DNA of 64,000 bases from Phycisphaerales bacterium (GCA_020850415.1 JADZER010000060.1:62001-126000); one strand, 5' to 3'. Positions 1 through 8,983 are shown, counted from the stretch's first letter. Translations and numbers: made by a program. The notes: generated by a model not told the origin, from the sequence alone.

Positions 1-645
1 CTCGACAAACGGCCCGTCCCGGCGCGGCGAGCGGTGGTGGATCGCGTGGGCGATCAGGCTCTTGCCCGTGCCGCTCTCCCCGGACATCAGCACCGTCGTG
101 CGGCTGGGCGCGACCGACTCGACCAGGTCGTAGATCCGCAGCATCCGCGCGTCGCCCCCGATGATGTTGTCCAGGCCGTACCGCTCGTCGAGCTGGTGGC
201 GCAGGCGGCAGTTCTCGGCCTTCAGCGCCTGCTGTCTCAGCGCCCGCTCCAGCGCCAGCCGCAGCTCCTCATCGACCACCGGCTTGGTCAGGTAGTCCAC
301 CGCGCCCAGACGGATCGACTCGACCGCGCCCTCCACATGCCCGTACCCCGTCAGCATGATGAACGCGGTCTCGGGGTGCTGCGCCGCGGCTTGGCGCAGC
401 AGCTCCATCCCGCTCTCGTCGGGCAGCGCCACATCGCTGATGACCACGGCAAACGGGTGCGGGGGGTGCGAGGTGTCGCCCCGGGCCGCGTCCGCCAGCG
501 CCCGCCTGGCCTCGTCGGCGTTGTACGCGGTGCTTGTCTGGTAGCCCTCGGCCGCGAGGAACTCCGAGAGCGAGTCGGCCACGATCGGGTCATCGTCGAC
601 GACGAGCACCGCGGGCGAGCGCTTCGCGGGCGTGGCGGCGCCCAT
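1..645 (-). CDS. NtrC-family sigma-54-dependent response regulator (partial, C-terminus beyond window edge)
   Basis: This is a two-component response regulator that would activate sigma-54 promoters. The visible 215 residues show a receiver domain: acidic pocket 'VVDDDP' near residues 15-20, phospho-acceptor Asp71 in 'VISDVALPD', Thr99 and Lys121 in 'YLTKP'. A linker follows, then the start of an AAA+ domain with Walker A 'GESGTGKS' at about 189-196. The rest of the AAA+ domain and any helix-turn-helix lie beyond base 1. The ATG at 643-645 is only 3 bases downstream of the kinase stop, so the pair is probably co-transcribed. The family assignment is firm; the targets are unknown. The sigma-54 promoter near 39.73 kb is one candidate target, by inference only. 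Confidence 0.93.
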   Translation of the reverse strand, partial: MGAATPAKRSPAVLVVDDDPIVADSLSEFLAAEGYQTSTAYNADEARRALADAARGDTSHPPHPFAVVISDVALPDESGMELLRQAAAQHPETAFIMLTGYGHVEGAVESIRLGAVDYLTKPVVDEELRLALERALRQQALKAENCRLRHQLDERYGLDNIIGGDARMLRIYDLVESVAPSRTTVLMSGESGTGKSLIAHAIHHRSPRRDGPFVE

Positions 646-648
646 GGC

Positions 649-1497
649 TTAGGCCGCCCCCGCCGTGCCGCCCGCGACCGCGGTCGGCCGGAAGGTGACC
701 TCGAACACCGCGCCCGGCCGGCCCGTCCCCGGCCGATCCGTGCGCCCGAACAGGCGGAGCATCCCGTCGGGCATCTCCTCCACGATCGACCGCGCGATCG
801 CCAGGCCGATGCCCGACCCGCGCCGCTTGGTCGTGAACCCGAAGCGGAAGATCGTCTCGGTGGCGGCGTTGGGCAGCCCCACGCCGTCGTCGCGGATGGT
901 CAGCCGCACCCGCCCGTCCTCGGTCCACCCCGCCGAGATCTCGACCAGGCCGCCGCCGGACCCGCCCGAGCCCGCCGCCGCGCCGATCGCCTCGATCGCG
1001 TTGGTCAGCCCGTTGACGATCACCGGGTACAGCGTGCCGGCGGGTACGCCGCACAGCCCGTTGGAGACGATGGTGTTGATCTTCACCCCGTGCTCGGCCG
1101 CGGCGGGGCTGAGCACATCGACCGCGTGAAAGATCGCTTCGCCCAGCTCGATCGGGGTCGCCGGGACCGACAGGTGCGCCCCGCCGTTGCCCGCCGCCCG
1201 CATCGCCGCGTCCACCAGCTCGGCCATCCGATGCAGCGACTGGCGGACGATCTCCAGGCGCCGCCGGGCCTCGTCGGGCGTCTCGCCCGGCCGGGGCTGC
1301 TCGGCGTCGTCCAGGGCCCGCTGGGCGAGCCCGAGCGAGCGGAGCGAGCCGTCGAGGATGTTGCCCAGCTCGTGCGCCAGGATCGTCAGCCGGTCGGCGC
1401 TCTCGCCCGATGCCCCCGCCGAGCGCGGGAGGGGCCGGGAGGCCTGGCGTGCACCGGGACGGCTCTGATCGCGCTGCGGCTCGTGGGGCTGGTCCAT
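649..1497 (-). CDS. Soluble sensor histidine kinase, partner of the NtrC-type regulator
   Basis: This is a histidine kinase expected to phosphorylate Asp71 of the adjacent regulator. About 282 residues. The H-box is 'LAHELGNILDGS' with the phospho-acceptor His near residue 42. The N-box is 'GLTNAIEAIG', and the G-boxes are 'DDGVGLP' and 'GSGIGLAIARSIVEE', so HisKA and HATPase_c domains are complete. No membrane segment or PAS/GAF sensor domain is visible; the N-terminal 35 residues are charged and low in complexity. The signal must therefore come from inside the cell or from a partner protein. A GTG start at 1515 is an alternative to the ATG at 1497. It ends 3 bases before the regulator gene. 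Confidence 0.92.
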   Translation of the reverse strand: MDQPHEPQRDQSRPGARQASRPLPRSAGASGESADRLTILAHELGNILDGSLRSLGLAQRALDDAEQPRPGETPDEARRRLEIVRQSLHRMAELVDAAMRAAGNGGAHLSVPATPIELGEAIFHAVDVLSPAAAEHGVKINTIVSNGLCGVPAGTLYPVIVNGLTNAIEAIGAAAGSGGSGGGLVEISAGWTEDGRVRLTIRDDGVGLPNAATETIFRFGFTTKRRGSGIGLAIARSIVEEMPDGMLRLFGRTDRPGTGRPGAVFEVTFRPTAVAGGTAGAA

Positions 1498-1636
1498 GTT
1501 GCCTGCAATCGACACGCGAGGCCCGCGCCTGAAGGCGGTGTTGCCGCGACGCCACAGGCCGTGGCCGTCGGGGGTGGCGGGCCGGATTCTCGGACCCTCG
1601 CCCGTCCTCCGGGCCGGCTCCGCTCCCGGGCGGGGC

Positions 1637-4600
1637 TCAGCTCACACCCACCGCGACCGCGTCCCGCTCGCTGAGCATCCCGCCGTCGGAGCGCTGCCTG
1701 ACGGTGCCGTCGCGCTTCCAGCTCCGCTCGCAGCGCGGCTCGCCCCGCAGGTCGAGCAGGCGAGGCTCGGACGCCGAGCCATCGAGCCCGACCCGGCTCA
1801 CGCCCAGCAGGTCCGCCAGGTCGGTCGGGTCGAACCCCGCGAGCACGCCATCCGGATCGGGCAGCACGAGGCCCGCGTCGAGCGGGTTCTCGACGCCGAC
1901 CGCCGCCTTGCCGCGCTCCATGGCCAGCAGACCCGCCTCGCGGGCCGCCATCACGCGGGACCACCGCTCGTCGGCCCCGACGCCGAACCCCGCCGGCGAG
2001 CCCGCCGTGACGAAGCACTCGAGGTGCACGCACCGCGCGCGGTCCGCGCTGTCGGCCCCGACCAGCTCCCGCCACGCCTCGTCGGCCGTGTGCGGCAGCG
2101 CGGGGGCCAGCAGCTTGCACAGCCCGTCGGTTAGGTCCCAGAGCGTCGCCTGCGTCCGCCGCCGCCGCGGGGAATCGACCGCGTCGCAGTACAGCCGGTC
2201 CTTCACGGCCGCGAGGTAGACGGCGCTGAGCGTGTCGTTGCAGAAGTCGTACAGGGAGGTCTGGACGGTGCGGAAGTCGTACCGCTGGTACGCCGCGACG
2301 ACCCGGCGTTCGAGTGCGTCGAACTCGGCGAGCACCCAGGCATCGATCGAGGTTGGCGGCATGGCCCCGCGCACTTCGTCTCTCCGTCTCTCCGTCTCTC
2401 CGTCTCTGCCCGACGCAAAGTCAGAGAGATTGCTCAGCATGAACCGCAGCGTGTTCCGCACCTTCCGATAGCTCTCGCCGGCGAGCTTGAAGAACTCGTC
2501 GTCGACCTTCATGTCGTTCTCGTAGGAGAGGCTGCACACCCACCAGCGGACGACATCGGCGCCGAAGAGCTTGAAGAGATCCTCGACGGTGTGCCCGGCG
2601 CTCTTGCTGAGCTTCTTGCCGTCCTTGTCGACCATGAACCCGTGGGTGAGGATGGCCTTGAACGGCGGGCGCCCGCGCGAGCCCAGGGCCGCGAGCAGCG
2701 ACGACTGGAACCACCCGCGGTGCTGGTCGGACCCTTCCAGATACAGCTCGACCGGGAACCCGTCGTCGCCCAGCCGCTCGCGCATGCACCCGTTCCAGGT
2801 GCTGCCCGACTCGAACCAGACATCGAGGATGTCGGGGCTCTTGGTGGAGGAAGCGACGGAGGCACGGAGCGACGAAGCGACGGAGGGGGGGCAGTCGGGG
2901 TCGGCCGCGGGGTCGTAGTACTTCAACAACTCGGCCGGCCCGCTCTTGAACCACACATCCGAGCCCTGCTCGCGCACCAGCCTCGCCACCGCCCGCACGC
3001 TCGCGGCGGTCATCAGGCACCCGCCCTCCGGGGTGAAGAACGCCGGGATCGGCAGCCCCCACGACCGCTGACGGCTGATGCACCAGTCCGGCCGGCTCTC
3101 GAGCATCCCCCGCATCCGGTTGCGCCCCCACTCGGGGACGAACCCGACACCGGTGGCACGGCTCTCCGAGCCGTGAGTCTGATTGCCTTCGGACACCTCA
3201 CACGGCTCGGAGTGCCGTCCCACCGAATCCAGCGCGAGGTGGCGGAGGGTCTTGCCCTCGCGCTTCGTCGCCATGTCCACCCCGACAAACCACTGCTCCG
3301 TGCACCGGAACACCACCGGCGTCTTGCTCCGCCAGTCGTGCGGGTAGCTGTGCGTGAACTTGTGGCTGTAGAAGAGGTGCCCGCTCGCCCGCAGCCGCTC
3401 GGCCACCTGGTCGTTCGCGGTCCAGATGTCTACGCCCCGCAGCCACTCGGGCACGGTCGTGTCGTACTTGCCGTCGTGCAGCACCGGGCAGTAGACCGGC
3501 AGGCCGACGCGCTTGCCGGTCTGGAAGTCCTCCGCGCCGTGGCCGGGCGCGGTGTGCACCAGCCCCGTGCCATCCTCCAGCGTCACATAGTCCGCATCGA
3601 CGATCGTGTAGCACACGGAGGTGTCCGCCCCCGGCTCGTGCAACGGCTTGGGCGCCTCGTCGATGAACGGGTGCTTGTAGCGCAGCCCGAGCAGGGCGGC
3701 GCCCCGCGTCGTGGCCAGCACCTCGACCTCTTCGGCCTTGGCGGCCTTGGTCACCTGCCCGACCAGCTCGGCCGCGAGAACGGTGATATTGCCGTCCACC
3801 CGCACCAGGGCGTACTCGTACCCGGTGTTGACCGCGATCGCGAGGTTCGCCGGCAGCGTCCAGGGCGTGGTCGTCCAGATCATGAAGCTGGGCGTCTGGC
3901 CGAGGTCCCGCTCCTCGCGGGCGTCCTCGTCGATCCCGAACGCCGCGTAGACCGCCGCGCCGTCCGCGGCCTCGAAGTCCACATACACCGACAGGTCCTC
4001 GCGGTCCATGTACTCCAGCTCCGCCTCCGCCAGCGCCGTCTCGTTGGCGACGCTCCAGTGGACGGGCTTGAGCGCCCGGAACACCAGCCCCTGCTCGACC
4101 AGATCGGCGAGCGTCTCCAGCACCGCCCCTTCGAATGAGGGGTGCATCGTGAGGTACGGGTGCTCGTAGTCCGCCAGCGTCAGCAGGCGCAGCATCTCGC
4201 CCGCTTGGAGCTTGACATACTTCTCGGCGTAGGTCTGGCACTCGCGCCGGACCGCGGTCTTGCGGACATCGTCCGGCAGGGCCGCCAGCTTGGCGAACTT
4301 CCCGCTCTCGACCAGCCCGGTCATCACCTTGTGCTCGATCGGCAGGCCGTGGCAGTCCCAGCCGGGGACATACGGCACATCGAAGCCCATCATCGTCCGC
4401 GAGCGCACGACCAGGTCCTTGAGCGTCTTGTTGAGCACATGCCCCAGGTGGATCGAGCCGTTGGCGTAGGGGGGCCCGTCGTGGAACACGAACCGGGGCC
4501 TGCCGGCCGAACGCTCCCGGACCATCGCGTAGAGCCCCATCTCCTCCCACCGCTTCGCGCTCGCCGGCTCGTTCTGCACGAGGTTGGCCTTCATCGCGAA

Positions 4601-4690
4601 GGCGGTCTTCGGCAGGTTGAGGGTGTCCTTGTACTTGTTGCCGGCCTTGTCCTGCTTCCCCTTGCCGGCGGGGGCCTGGGTCTCGCTCAT
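1637..4690 (-). CDS. ileS: Isoleucyl-tRNA synthetase, with three in-frame repeat insertions
   Basis: This enzyme charges tRNA-Ile with isoleucine in the cytoplasm. 1,017 residues, somewhat longer than typical bacterial IleRS. The class I HIGH motif appears as 'GSIHLGH' and the KMSKS motif as 'KKLSKSAG'. The editing (CP1) domain and 'RPDWCISRQRSWG' are intact. Three stretches look inserted compared with the family: 'EPCEVSEGNQTHGSESRATG' before 'VGFVPEWG', 'SVASSLRASVASSTKSP' before 'DILDVWFESGSTW', and 'GRDGETERRRDEV' before the anticodon-binding domain. Each is encoded by a repetitive DNA element and keeps the frame. The C-terminal zinc finger is degenerate ('CERSWKRDG', without the second Cys pair). 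The ATG at 4690 is used. No T-box leader was seen upstream. Confidence 0.97.
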   Translation of the reverse strand: MSETQAPAGKGKQDKAGNKYKDTLNLPKTAFAMKANLVQNEPASAKRWEEMGLYAMVRERSAGRPRFVFHDGPPYANGSIHLGHVLNKTLKDLVVRSRTMMGFDVPYVPGWDCHGLPIEHKVMTGLVESGKFAKLAALPDDVRKTAVRRECQTYAEKYVKLQAGEMLRLLTLADYEHPYLTMHPSFEGAVLETLADLVEQGLVFRALKPVHWSVANETALAEAELEYMDREDLSVYVDFEAADGAAVYAAFGIDEDAREERDLGQTPSFMIWTTTPWTLPANLAIAVNTGYEYALVRVDGNITVLAAELVGQVTKAAKAEEVEVLATTRGAALLGLRYKHPFIDEAPKPLHEPGADTSVCYTIVDADYVTLEDGTGLVHTAPGHGAEDFQTGKRVGLPVYCPVLHDGKYDTTVPEWLRGVDIWTANDQVAERLRASGHLFYSHKFTHSYPHDWRSKTPVVFRCTEQWFVGVDMATKREGKTLRHLALDSVGRHSEPCEVSEGNQTHGSESRATGVGFVPEWGRNRMRGMLESRPDWCISRQRSWGLPIPAFFTPEGGCLMTAASVRAVARLVREQGSDVWFKSGPAELLKYYDPAADPDCPPSVASSLRASVASSTKSPDILDVWFESGSTWNGCMRERLGDDGFPVELYLEGSDQHRGWFQSSLLAALGSRGRPPFKAILTHGFMVDKDGKKLSKSAGHTVEDLFKLFGADVVRWWVCSLSYENDMKVDDEFFKLAGESYRKVRNTLRFMLSNLSDFASGRDGETERRRDEVRGAMPPTSIDAWVLAEFDALERRVVAAYQRYDFRTVQTSLYDFCNDTLSAVYLAAVKDRLYCDAVDSPRRRRTQATLWDLTDGLCKLLAPALPHTADEAWRELVGADSADRARCVHLECFVTAGSPAGFGVGADERWSRVMAAREAGLLAMERGKAAVGVENPLDAGLVLPDPDGVLAGFDPTDLADLLGVSRVGLDGSASEPRLLDLRGEPRCERSWKRDGTVRQRSDGGMLSERDAVAVGVS
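2376..2408. repeat. Short tandem repeat inside ileS
   Basis: The unit 'tctctccg' is repeated about four times within the ileS reading frame. It encodes the charged insert 'GRDGETERRRDEV' between the catalytic and anticodon-binding regions. The insert is placed where other IleRS proteins have a variable loop. Confidence 0.75.
2850..2887. repeat. Degenerate 'gcgacggag' repeat inside ileS
   Basis: Repeated 'aagcgacggagg' and 'cacggagcgacg' units encode the Ser/Ala-rich insert 'SVASSLRASVASSTKSP' in IleRS, directly before the conserved 'DILDVWFESGST' motif. The frame is kept. Confidence 0.7.
3152..3224. repeat. REP-like 73-bp inverted repeat inserted in ileS
   Basis: The left arm at 3152-3175 begins 'ggtggcacggctctccgag' and the right arm at 3201-3224 is its reverse complement. 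The 24-bp arms differ at only two positions and enclose a 25-base loop. It starts with GGTGGCA, a signature shared with the elements near 62.2 kb. It lies within codons of ileS and keeps the frame. Confidence 0.88.
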
Positions 4691-4979
4691 GGGTGCTGCG
4701 CTCGCTCTCGGAGTGCTCCGCCGTCCGAGCGGGGGCTCAGGACAGTTCGGGCTGGGTGTTCGGTGGATGCCAAGGGTAGCGGGGGGGTGGCGTCGGTGGG
4801 GGCCCCTGCGCGGCTCCGGGAAGGCGATAGCCCTCCCCGCCGCGCGGGGCTAGCGAATTCGCCCGCCCGGAATCAGGGGCGACGGCCGGCGGCTGACCTG
4901 GCTCACGCTCGACACCATGCGCCAATCATCGGCCGCACACCGGCGTCGGGCAAGCAGTTCCCTGGGATTTTGGGGGCGC
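4691..4979. other. Intergenic region upstream of ileS
   Basis: 289 bases without a credible gene. It should hold the ileS promoter, reading leftward. I see no T-box specifier or antiterminator structure and no strong repeat. A short minus-strand ORF (4737..4925) has no family features. Confidence 0.5.
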
Positions 4980-5525
4980 CTAGCGACGCTGCTCGAAGAT
5001 CGTCTGCGTCCGCAGCACCACGCCTTGGTTGGCCAGCAGGTGGTACGCCTGCACATGCATCTCGCGGCTGTAGCGCTGGGTGTCCAGCATCGAGAGGCAG
5101 GGCCCCACCTCGTCCTCCCACTGGTGGATGACCGCCTCGCCCTCTCGCCCGAACGCGAGGAGCTCCTCAAAGGTCGAGAGGTACAGGTTCTCCGCCAGGG
5201 TCTCCGTCTGGACCGTCGTGATGTAGTTCACCGGCCCGGACTTGAAGGTGTGGTCGTAGTCCCGCTCCCCCGCGCACAGGAACGCGGCGACCACCCCGGC
5301 GTCGGGCAGCCCGCGCTCCTGGTCGGTCACCAGCTCGCACGCGCAGACCCCACCCAGCTCGAACCGGAGCACATGGCCGCCACGCATCAGCCAGGCCTCG
5401 AACTCGAACCCGTTGAGCTGGTCCACCCGGCGGGCCTTGAGATCGAAGAACTCCGGGTGCAGCGCCCGGTCGTAGAGCACCACCTGATAGGTTTGCAGAC
5501 TGTTGACTTTGGCTGGCGTTTCCAT
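4980..5525 (-). CDS. Uncharacterised 181-residue protein
   Basis: I do not recognise this protein with confidence. The ATG at 5525 ('METPAKVNSLQTYQVVLYDRALHP') is preferred over the track's longer frame, whose first 59 residues look like read-through of the divergent intergenic region. The sequence is soluble and rich in acidic and aromatic residues ('FEFEAWLMRGGHVLRFELGG', 'ERDYDHTFKSG', 'QWEDEVGPCLSML'), without a signal peptide or membrane helix. A loose resemblance to DUF2617-type proteins is possible but weak. It lies upstream of ileS on the same strand with a 289-base gap, and is divergent from the HEAT-repeat gene. It looks like a conserved planctomycete hypothetical protein. Confidence 0.7.
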   Translation of the reverse strand: METPAKVNSLQTYQVVLYDRALHPEFFDLKARRVDQLNGFEFEAWLMRGGHVLRFELGGVCACELVTDQERGLPDAGVVAAFLCAGERDYDHTFKSGPVNYITTVQTETLAENLYLSTFEELLAFGREGEAVIHQWEDEVGPCLSMLDTQRYSREMHVQAYHLLANQGVVLRTQTIFEQRR

Positions 5526-5798
5526 GCGGGCCCTCGGGCGGTGCGGCGTGCGGGCGGCGGCGGAGCGTCCAGCACCGCCTGGATGTGGGAACAAAGGCAA
5601 GCCGAGAAGGTCGCCGATGTTTGTGGCCACTCTAGCCCACCAGTCATGGCCTGACGCCCCCCCGCACACCGGTTGGGGCGATCCCACGAGCACCCACAAC
5701 ATATCTGGTCCTCCGCGGACGAGTCCAGCCTATTTTCATCAGAGGTCCGGAAAATCGGGTACCTTACCCACACCGGCCCGGAACCCGGAGCCTCTCGT

Positions 5799-7952
5799 AT
5801 GGATGCGAAGGACAACCAAGCCCGACGCCAGGAGGGACTCCTCCGGAGACTCCCTCCGGACGAGCGCTTAGCCGCCATCGTGGCGGTGTTCCCGCACGCC
5901 CCGGCGGAGGAGCGAATCACACTCACCGTGCTGCTCGCCGAACTGGCGGCACGCTCCCATTCCGAGCCGGTGGTTTGGCTGGGTCGGTCCCGGATATCAA
6001 CGGACACCCGTCTCGCCGAGGAGGCCACCCTCGCCCTCGCCGGGCTGTGGCGCGAGGTGCCCCGGCCGGTCCGACAGCTCGCCCTGGCATCCTGCCGCGG
6101 GAGGTGGGGCGAAGCCATCGTCGCCCTCGGGGAGGGCGCCGGCGCCGCCGCGGCATCGCTGGCCGAGCTGAGCCTCGACGCGGGGGATCCCGCGACCCTC
6201 GCCGTCCTGCCGGGTCTCCTGGGGACCGCAGAGCCCCGGACCTCCGCGATGATCGGGCAGACGCTGCTGGCCCACGCGCTGCGCCTCGCGGACCCGGCCG
6301 ACCCGCGACTGCTCGGGATCGACCCAACCACGCCGGCGATGCGCCCGGTGCTCGACGCCGACCCGCCCGCCTGGGCCCCGGCGGATGTCCACACGCTTTT
6401 CGAGGCGATCGCGGCGTCGGTGGACGGCTTCGAAGGACATCGGCGCAAGGAGGTGCTCTTGGCGGCCCTGCTCCTCCTCGAGGGCCCGCGCAGGACGCTG
6501 GCGGGGCGGGATGTGCTCGCCGAGATGATCCGAGACGAGAACGCCCCCGCCGGCCGGACCCTGCGATCGGCCTTCCGGCGGGCCAAGGCCCCGATCGCCA
6601 GGCAAAGGGCGTGGCTGTGGGCGCGGGAGCGGGTCCTGGCGGCGGCGTGTACCGAGCGGATCGCCCGGGCCCCGACGCTCGCGGACCACACGGTGGTGCT
6701 GGAGCTGGCGCACCTGGCGCTCGCGCCGGCGCGGGGAGTGCACCTGGCCATCGTGCCGATCGCGACCATCCCGGCCCCCGGGGCAGAGCTGCCGCCGGGG
6801 GTGACCGGCGCCCGGCGCCTGCACCCGTCGGGCCCGGTGCCGGACCGCGCGACGATGGCGCTGCTGCCGACGGCGCTGCGCCGGCAGACGCCCCGTCTTG
6901 TGCGCGCGCTGGAGGCCGACGCCCCCACACGGGCGATGGCCCTTGAGCCCCTGCTCACCGACGGCGACCCCCTCGCCCGGTTCGGCGCGCTGCGGGCCCT
7001 CTGCGCCGACGATGCCCGCGACTACTGCTTCGACGCCGACGGGCGGATCGCCCGGCACGCGGCGCTGGGGGCGTCGTCGATTGGGGTCGCCGAGAGCGGC
7101 AGGCTCCGCGCGGGGCACGGCGCCCGCCGGCGGGCGGCGTCGGTGCTCGAGCGATCACCGCACCCATGGGTCCGGGACATCGGGCGCGATGAGCGAGAGC
7201 GGGTCACGCCCGGATGGGGGTCGGCGCTCCAGCTTCTCGCGGCGCGCCGGCTGCACGCCCAGGACCCGACGGCGTTCGCCGACCTTGTGCGCACGGCGCG
7301 GGACTCCGGCAGTATCGGGGCCCTGGTCGGCTGGCTGATGGTCGCGCGCCGGATCGGGGCGGTCGGCACGATCGAGCCGCTGGTGCTGTCGCTGGTGCGG
7401 GACTCGCTGTCGGTCGGCGTGCCCGGGGAATGCCGCGCGGCGGCGACGGCGGTGGCGTGTCTGGGTGAACTGGGGGAGACGCGCGGGCGCAGCGTGCTGG
7501 TCGAGTGCCTGCGGAGTCACCCGGACGCGCGGGTGCGGGCGAACGCGGCGGAGGCCCTCGGGCGCGCGCGCGCCGGCGGCGTTGGCCTGATCGCCGGGGT
7601 CGTCGACGAGCACCACCGCGTGCGGGCGAGTCTGCTGCGGGCGATGCTCCAGCCGTGGGGCGAGCCCAAGCCGGCGGGGGCGGCCGGGGCCGCGGACCGG
7701 CTGGGGGAGATGTTGGTCGACCCGCGTCCGCCTCACCGGCTGGCGGGGGTGTGGGTGGTGCAGCGGTCGCTTCGGTCGGGTTTGGAGGGTCGGATCGGGG
7801 CGAGGTGGGAGCGCCTGGCGGGTCGGGTGCGGTGGCTGGCGGAGGAGGACACGGACGCGTCGGTGCGCGCGCGGGCGGCGGTCGTGACCACCCGGCTGGA
7901 CGCGGCGATGGCGGGCCTGGGGCCGCGTGCGGCGCAGGGGGTGGGGGCATGA
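5799..7952 (+). CDS. HEAT-repeat-like protein, 717 residues
   Basis: This is probably a scaffold or interaction protein. From the ATG at 5799 ('MDAKDNQARRQEG') the sequence is a long run of Ala/Leu/Arg-rich amphipathic helix pairs. Examples are 'VLVECLRSHPDARVRANAAEALGRA' type units near the C-terminus and 'LVDPRPPHRLAGVWVVQRSL', typical of HEAT/Armadillo solenoids. No catalytic motif, signal peptide or membrane segment is evident. The track's start at 5673 adds 42 residues of non-coding character and is rejected. The stop overlaps the start of the next gene by four bases (ATGA), so the two proteins are probably translated together and may work together at the membrane. Confidence 0.8.
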   Translation: MDAKDNQARRQEGLLRRLPPDERLAAIVAVFPHAPAEERITLTVLLAELAARSHSEPVVWLGRSRISTDTRLAEEATLALAGLWREVPRPVRQLALASCRGRWGEAIVALGEGAGAAAASLAELSLDAGDPATLAVLPGLLGTAEPRTSAMIGQTLLAHALRLADPADPRLLGIDPTTPAMRPVLDADPPAWAPADVHTLFEAIAASVDGFEGHRRKEVLLAALLLLEGPRRTLAGRDVLAEMIRDENAPAGRTLRSAFRRAKAPIARQRAWLWARERVLAAACTERIARAPTLADHTVVLELAHLALAPARGVHLAIVPIATIPAPGAELPPGVTGARRLHPSGPVPDRATMALLPTALRRQTPRLVRALEADAPTRAMALEPLLTDGDPLARFGALRALCADDARDYCFDADGRIARHAALGASSIGVAESGRLRAGHGARRRAASVLERSPHPWVRDIGRDERERVTPGWGSALQLLAARRLHAQDPTAFADLVRTARDSGSIGALVGWLMVARRIGAVGTIEPLVLSLVRDSLSVGVPGECRAAATAVACLGELGETRGRSVLVECLRSHPDARVRANAAEALGRARAGGVGLIAGVVDEHHRVRASLLRAMLQPWGEPKPAGAAGAADRLGEMLVDPRPPHRLAGVWVVQRSLRSGLEGRIGARWERLAGRVRWLAEEDTDASVRARAAVVTTRLDAAMAGLGPRAAQGVGA

Positions 7953-8413
7953 TCGGGGGCCAAATCGGCGGCATGCTCGGGCCGTTGGTGTGGGGGGTTC
8001 TCGCGCAGGCGGGTAGCGCGGGGCGGAACACGCCGATCCGCACCATCATCGAGCAGAACCGGGAGGCCGGGGTCGAGCCCCTGCGCCGCGTGGAGCTGCC
8101 CATGGGGCTGCTCGCGGTGATGCTGGGGGTGGCGTTGGCGGCGGGGCTCACGGCGTGGTGGATCAACCATCAGGCCCGGCACCGCCCGGCGCCGGAGACG
8201 CGGGCGTTCATCCGGCTGGCGCGCGGGCACGGGCTCGGGAAGCGGTCGATGCATCTGGCGGCCGAGCTCGCGGCGCAGGCGGGGCTCGCGCCGGTGGCGC
8301 TGCTGGCGAGCCCGGCGCTGCTGCGGGCGGCGGTCGAGGGGGCTGATCAATCGACATGGTCGCGCCGGCCTGGCTGGGACCGGCTGGCGCTGGCGGCGAG
8401 GGGCGGCGGCTGA
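7949..8413 (+). CDS. Small single-pass membrane protein translationally coupled to the HEAT-repeat gene
   Basis: 154 residues from the ATG at 7949, which overlaps the upstream stop. One clear membrane segment follows residue 50 ('MGLLAVMLGVALAAGLTAWWI'), with a basic cytoplasmic-looking stretch after it. The C-terminal half ('FIRLARGHGLGKRSMHLAAELAAQAGLAPVALLASP') forms predicted helices. I do not recognise a family. The coupling suggests it anchors the HEAT-repeat partner to the membrane; that is inference. Confidence 0.75.
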   Translation: MIGGQIGGMLGPLVWGVLAQAGSAGRNTPIRTIIEQNREAGVEPLRRVELPMGLLAVMLGVALAAGLTAWWINHQARHRPAPETRAFIRLARGHGLGKRSMHLAAELAAQAGLAPVALLASPALLRAAVEGADQSTWSRRPGWDRLALAARGGG

Positions 8414-8419
8414 GGCCGG

Positions 8420-8983
8420 TCAGCTTCCGGCGCGGAGGGTGCGCAGGCCCTTGGCCTGGCGCTCGGCGTTGCAGCGGGTGAGCGCGGGCGGGTGGTCGCC
8501 GAGCAGGCGCACGAGCTGGGTCTGCGTGCAGCAGAGGCGCGTGGCGGCTTTGGCGGCGTCCCACGAGCAGGCGTCGAGAACATCGAGGGCCTCGGCGATG
8601 AGTGTCGGGTGGTCGCGGTGGGCGGTCGCGCAGATGATCCGGCCGGCGGCGTTGCAGCGGGAGGCCCAGAGGGCGGTGCGGGCCTCGCCGGGGGGCACGG
8701 GGGTGCGGTGCTCGACGGCGAGCAGGTAGCGCAGGCGGTGGAGGGCGACCTTGCGGTTGGTCTCGGGGCTTCGGGCCTCGCCGGCCTGGGCGGAGAGGCC
8801 GGTGGGGGTGTGGGTGAGGATGACCTGGGTGTGGACGCGGTTTCGGTGCTGGCCCCCGGGGCCGCCGGTGCGACCGCGGTCGAGTCGGCACTGGGCGAGC
8901 AGCTCCGCGTCGTCGAGCGCGGCGGGGTGGGTGCTGTCCCGCCACGCGGGGGCGCCGATCGGGTCGGGGCGTGGCGAGGTCAT
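8420..8983 (-). CDS. Peptide chain release factor-like protein with GGQ domain
   Basis: 187 residues. The N-terminal part carries the ribosome-release motif 'GRTGGPGGQHRNRVHT' (GGQ at about 43-45), as in class I release factors and the rescue hydrolase ArfB/YaeJ. It lacks the stop-codon-recognition domains of RF1/RF2, so it is more likely a peptidyl-tRNA hydrolase acting on stalled ribosomes. The C-terminal half is an unusual helical extension with several Cys residues ('SRCNAAGRIICATAHRDH', 'RLCCTQTQ') unlike the basic tail of ArfB. Its start overlaps the stop of the upstream metallopeptidase gene (ATGA). The family is firm; the substrate is inferred. Confidence 0.85.
   Translation of the reverse strand: MTSPRPDPIGAPAWRDSTHPAALDDAELLAQCRLDRGRTGGPGGQHRNRVHTQVILTHTPTGLSAQAGEARSPETNRKVALHRLRYLLAVEHRTPVPPGEARTALWASRCNAAGRIICATAHRDHPTLIAEALDVLDACSWDAAKAATRLCCTQTQLVRLLGDHPPALTRCNAERQAKGLRTLRAGS

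Noticed and set aside
34-1674. 546-residue plus-strand ORF, antisense to the regulator and kinase
   Set aside because: It is rich in Arg, Pro and Gln as antisense frames of GC-rich genes are, and the opposite strand carries intact receiver, Walker A and kinase motifs.
3152-3224. Intein or assembly error as the cause of the ileS insertion
   Set aside because: The insert is only 73 bases, forms a clean inverted repeat and keeps the frame, unlike an intein. Two further in-frame repeats in the same gene make a sequencing artefact unlikely.
4691-4979. T-box riboswitch upstream of ileS
   Set aside because: No recognisable T-box sequence, specifier loop or antiterminator was seen.
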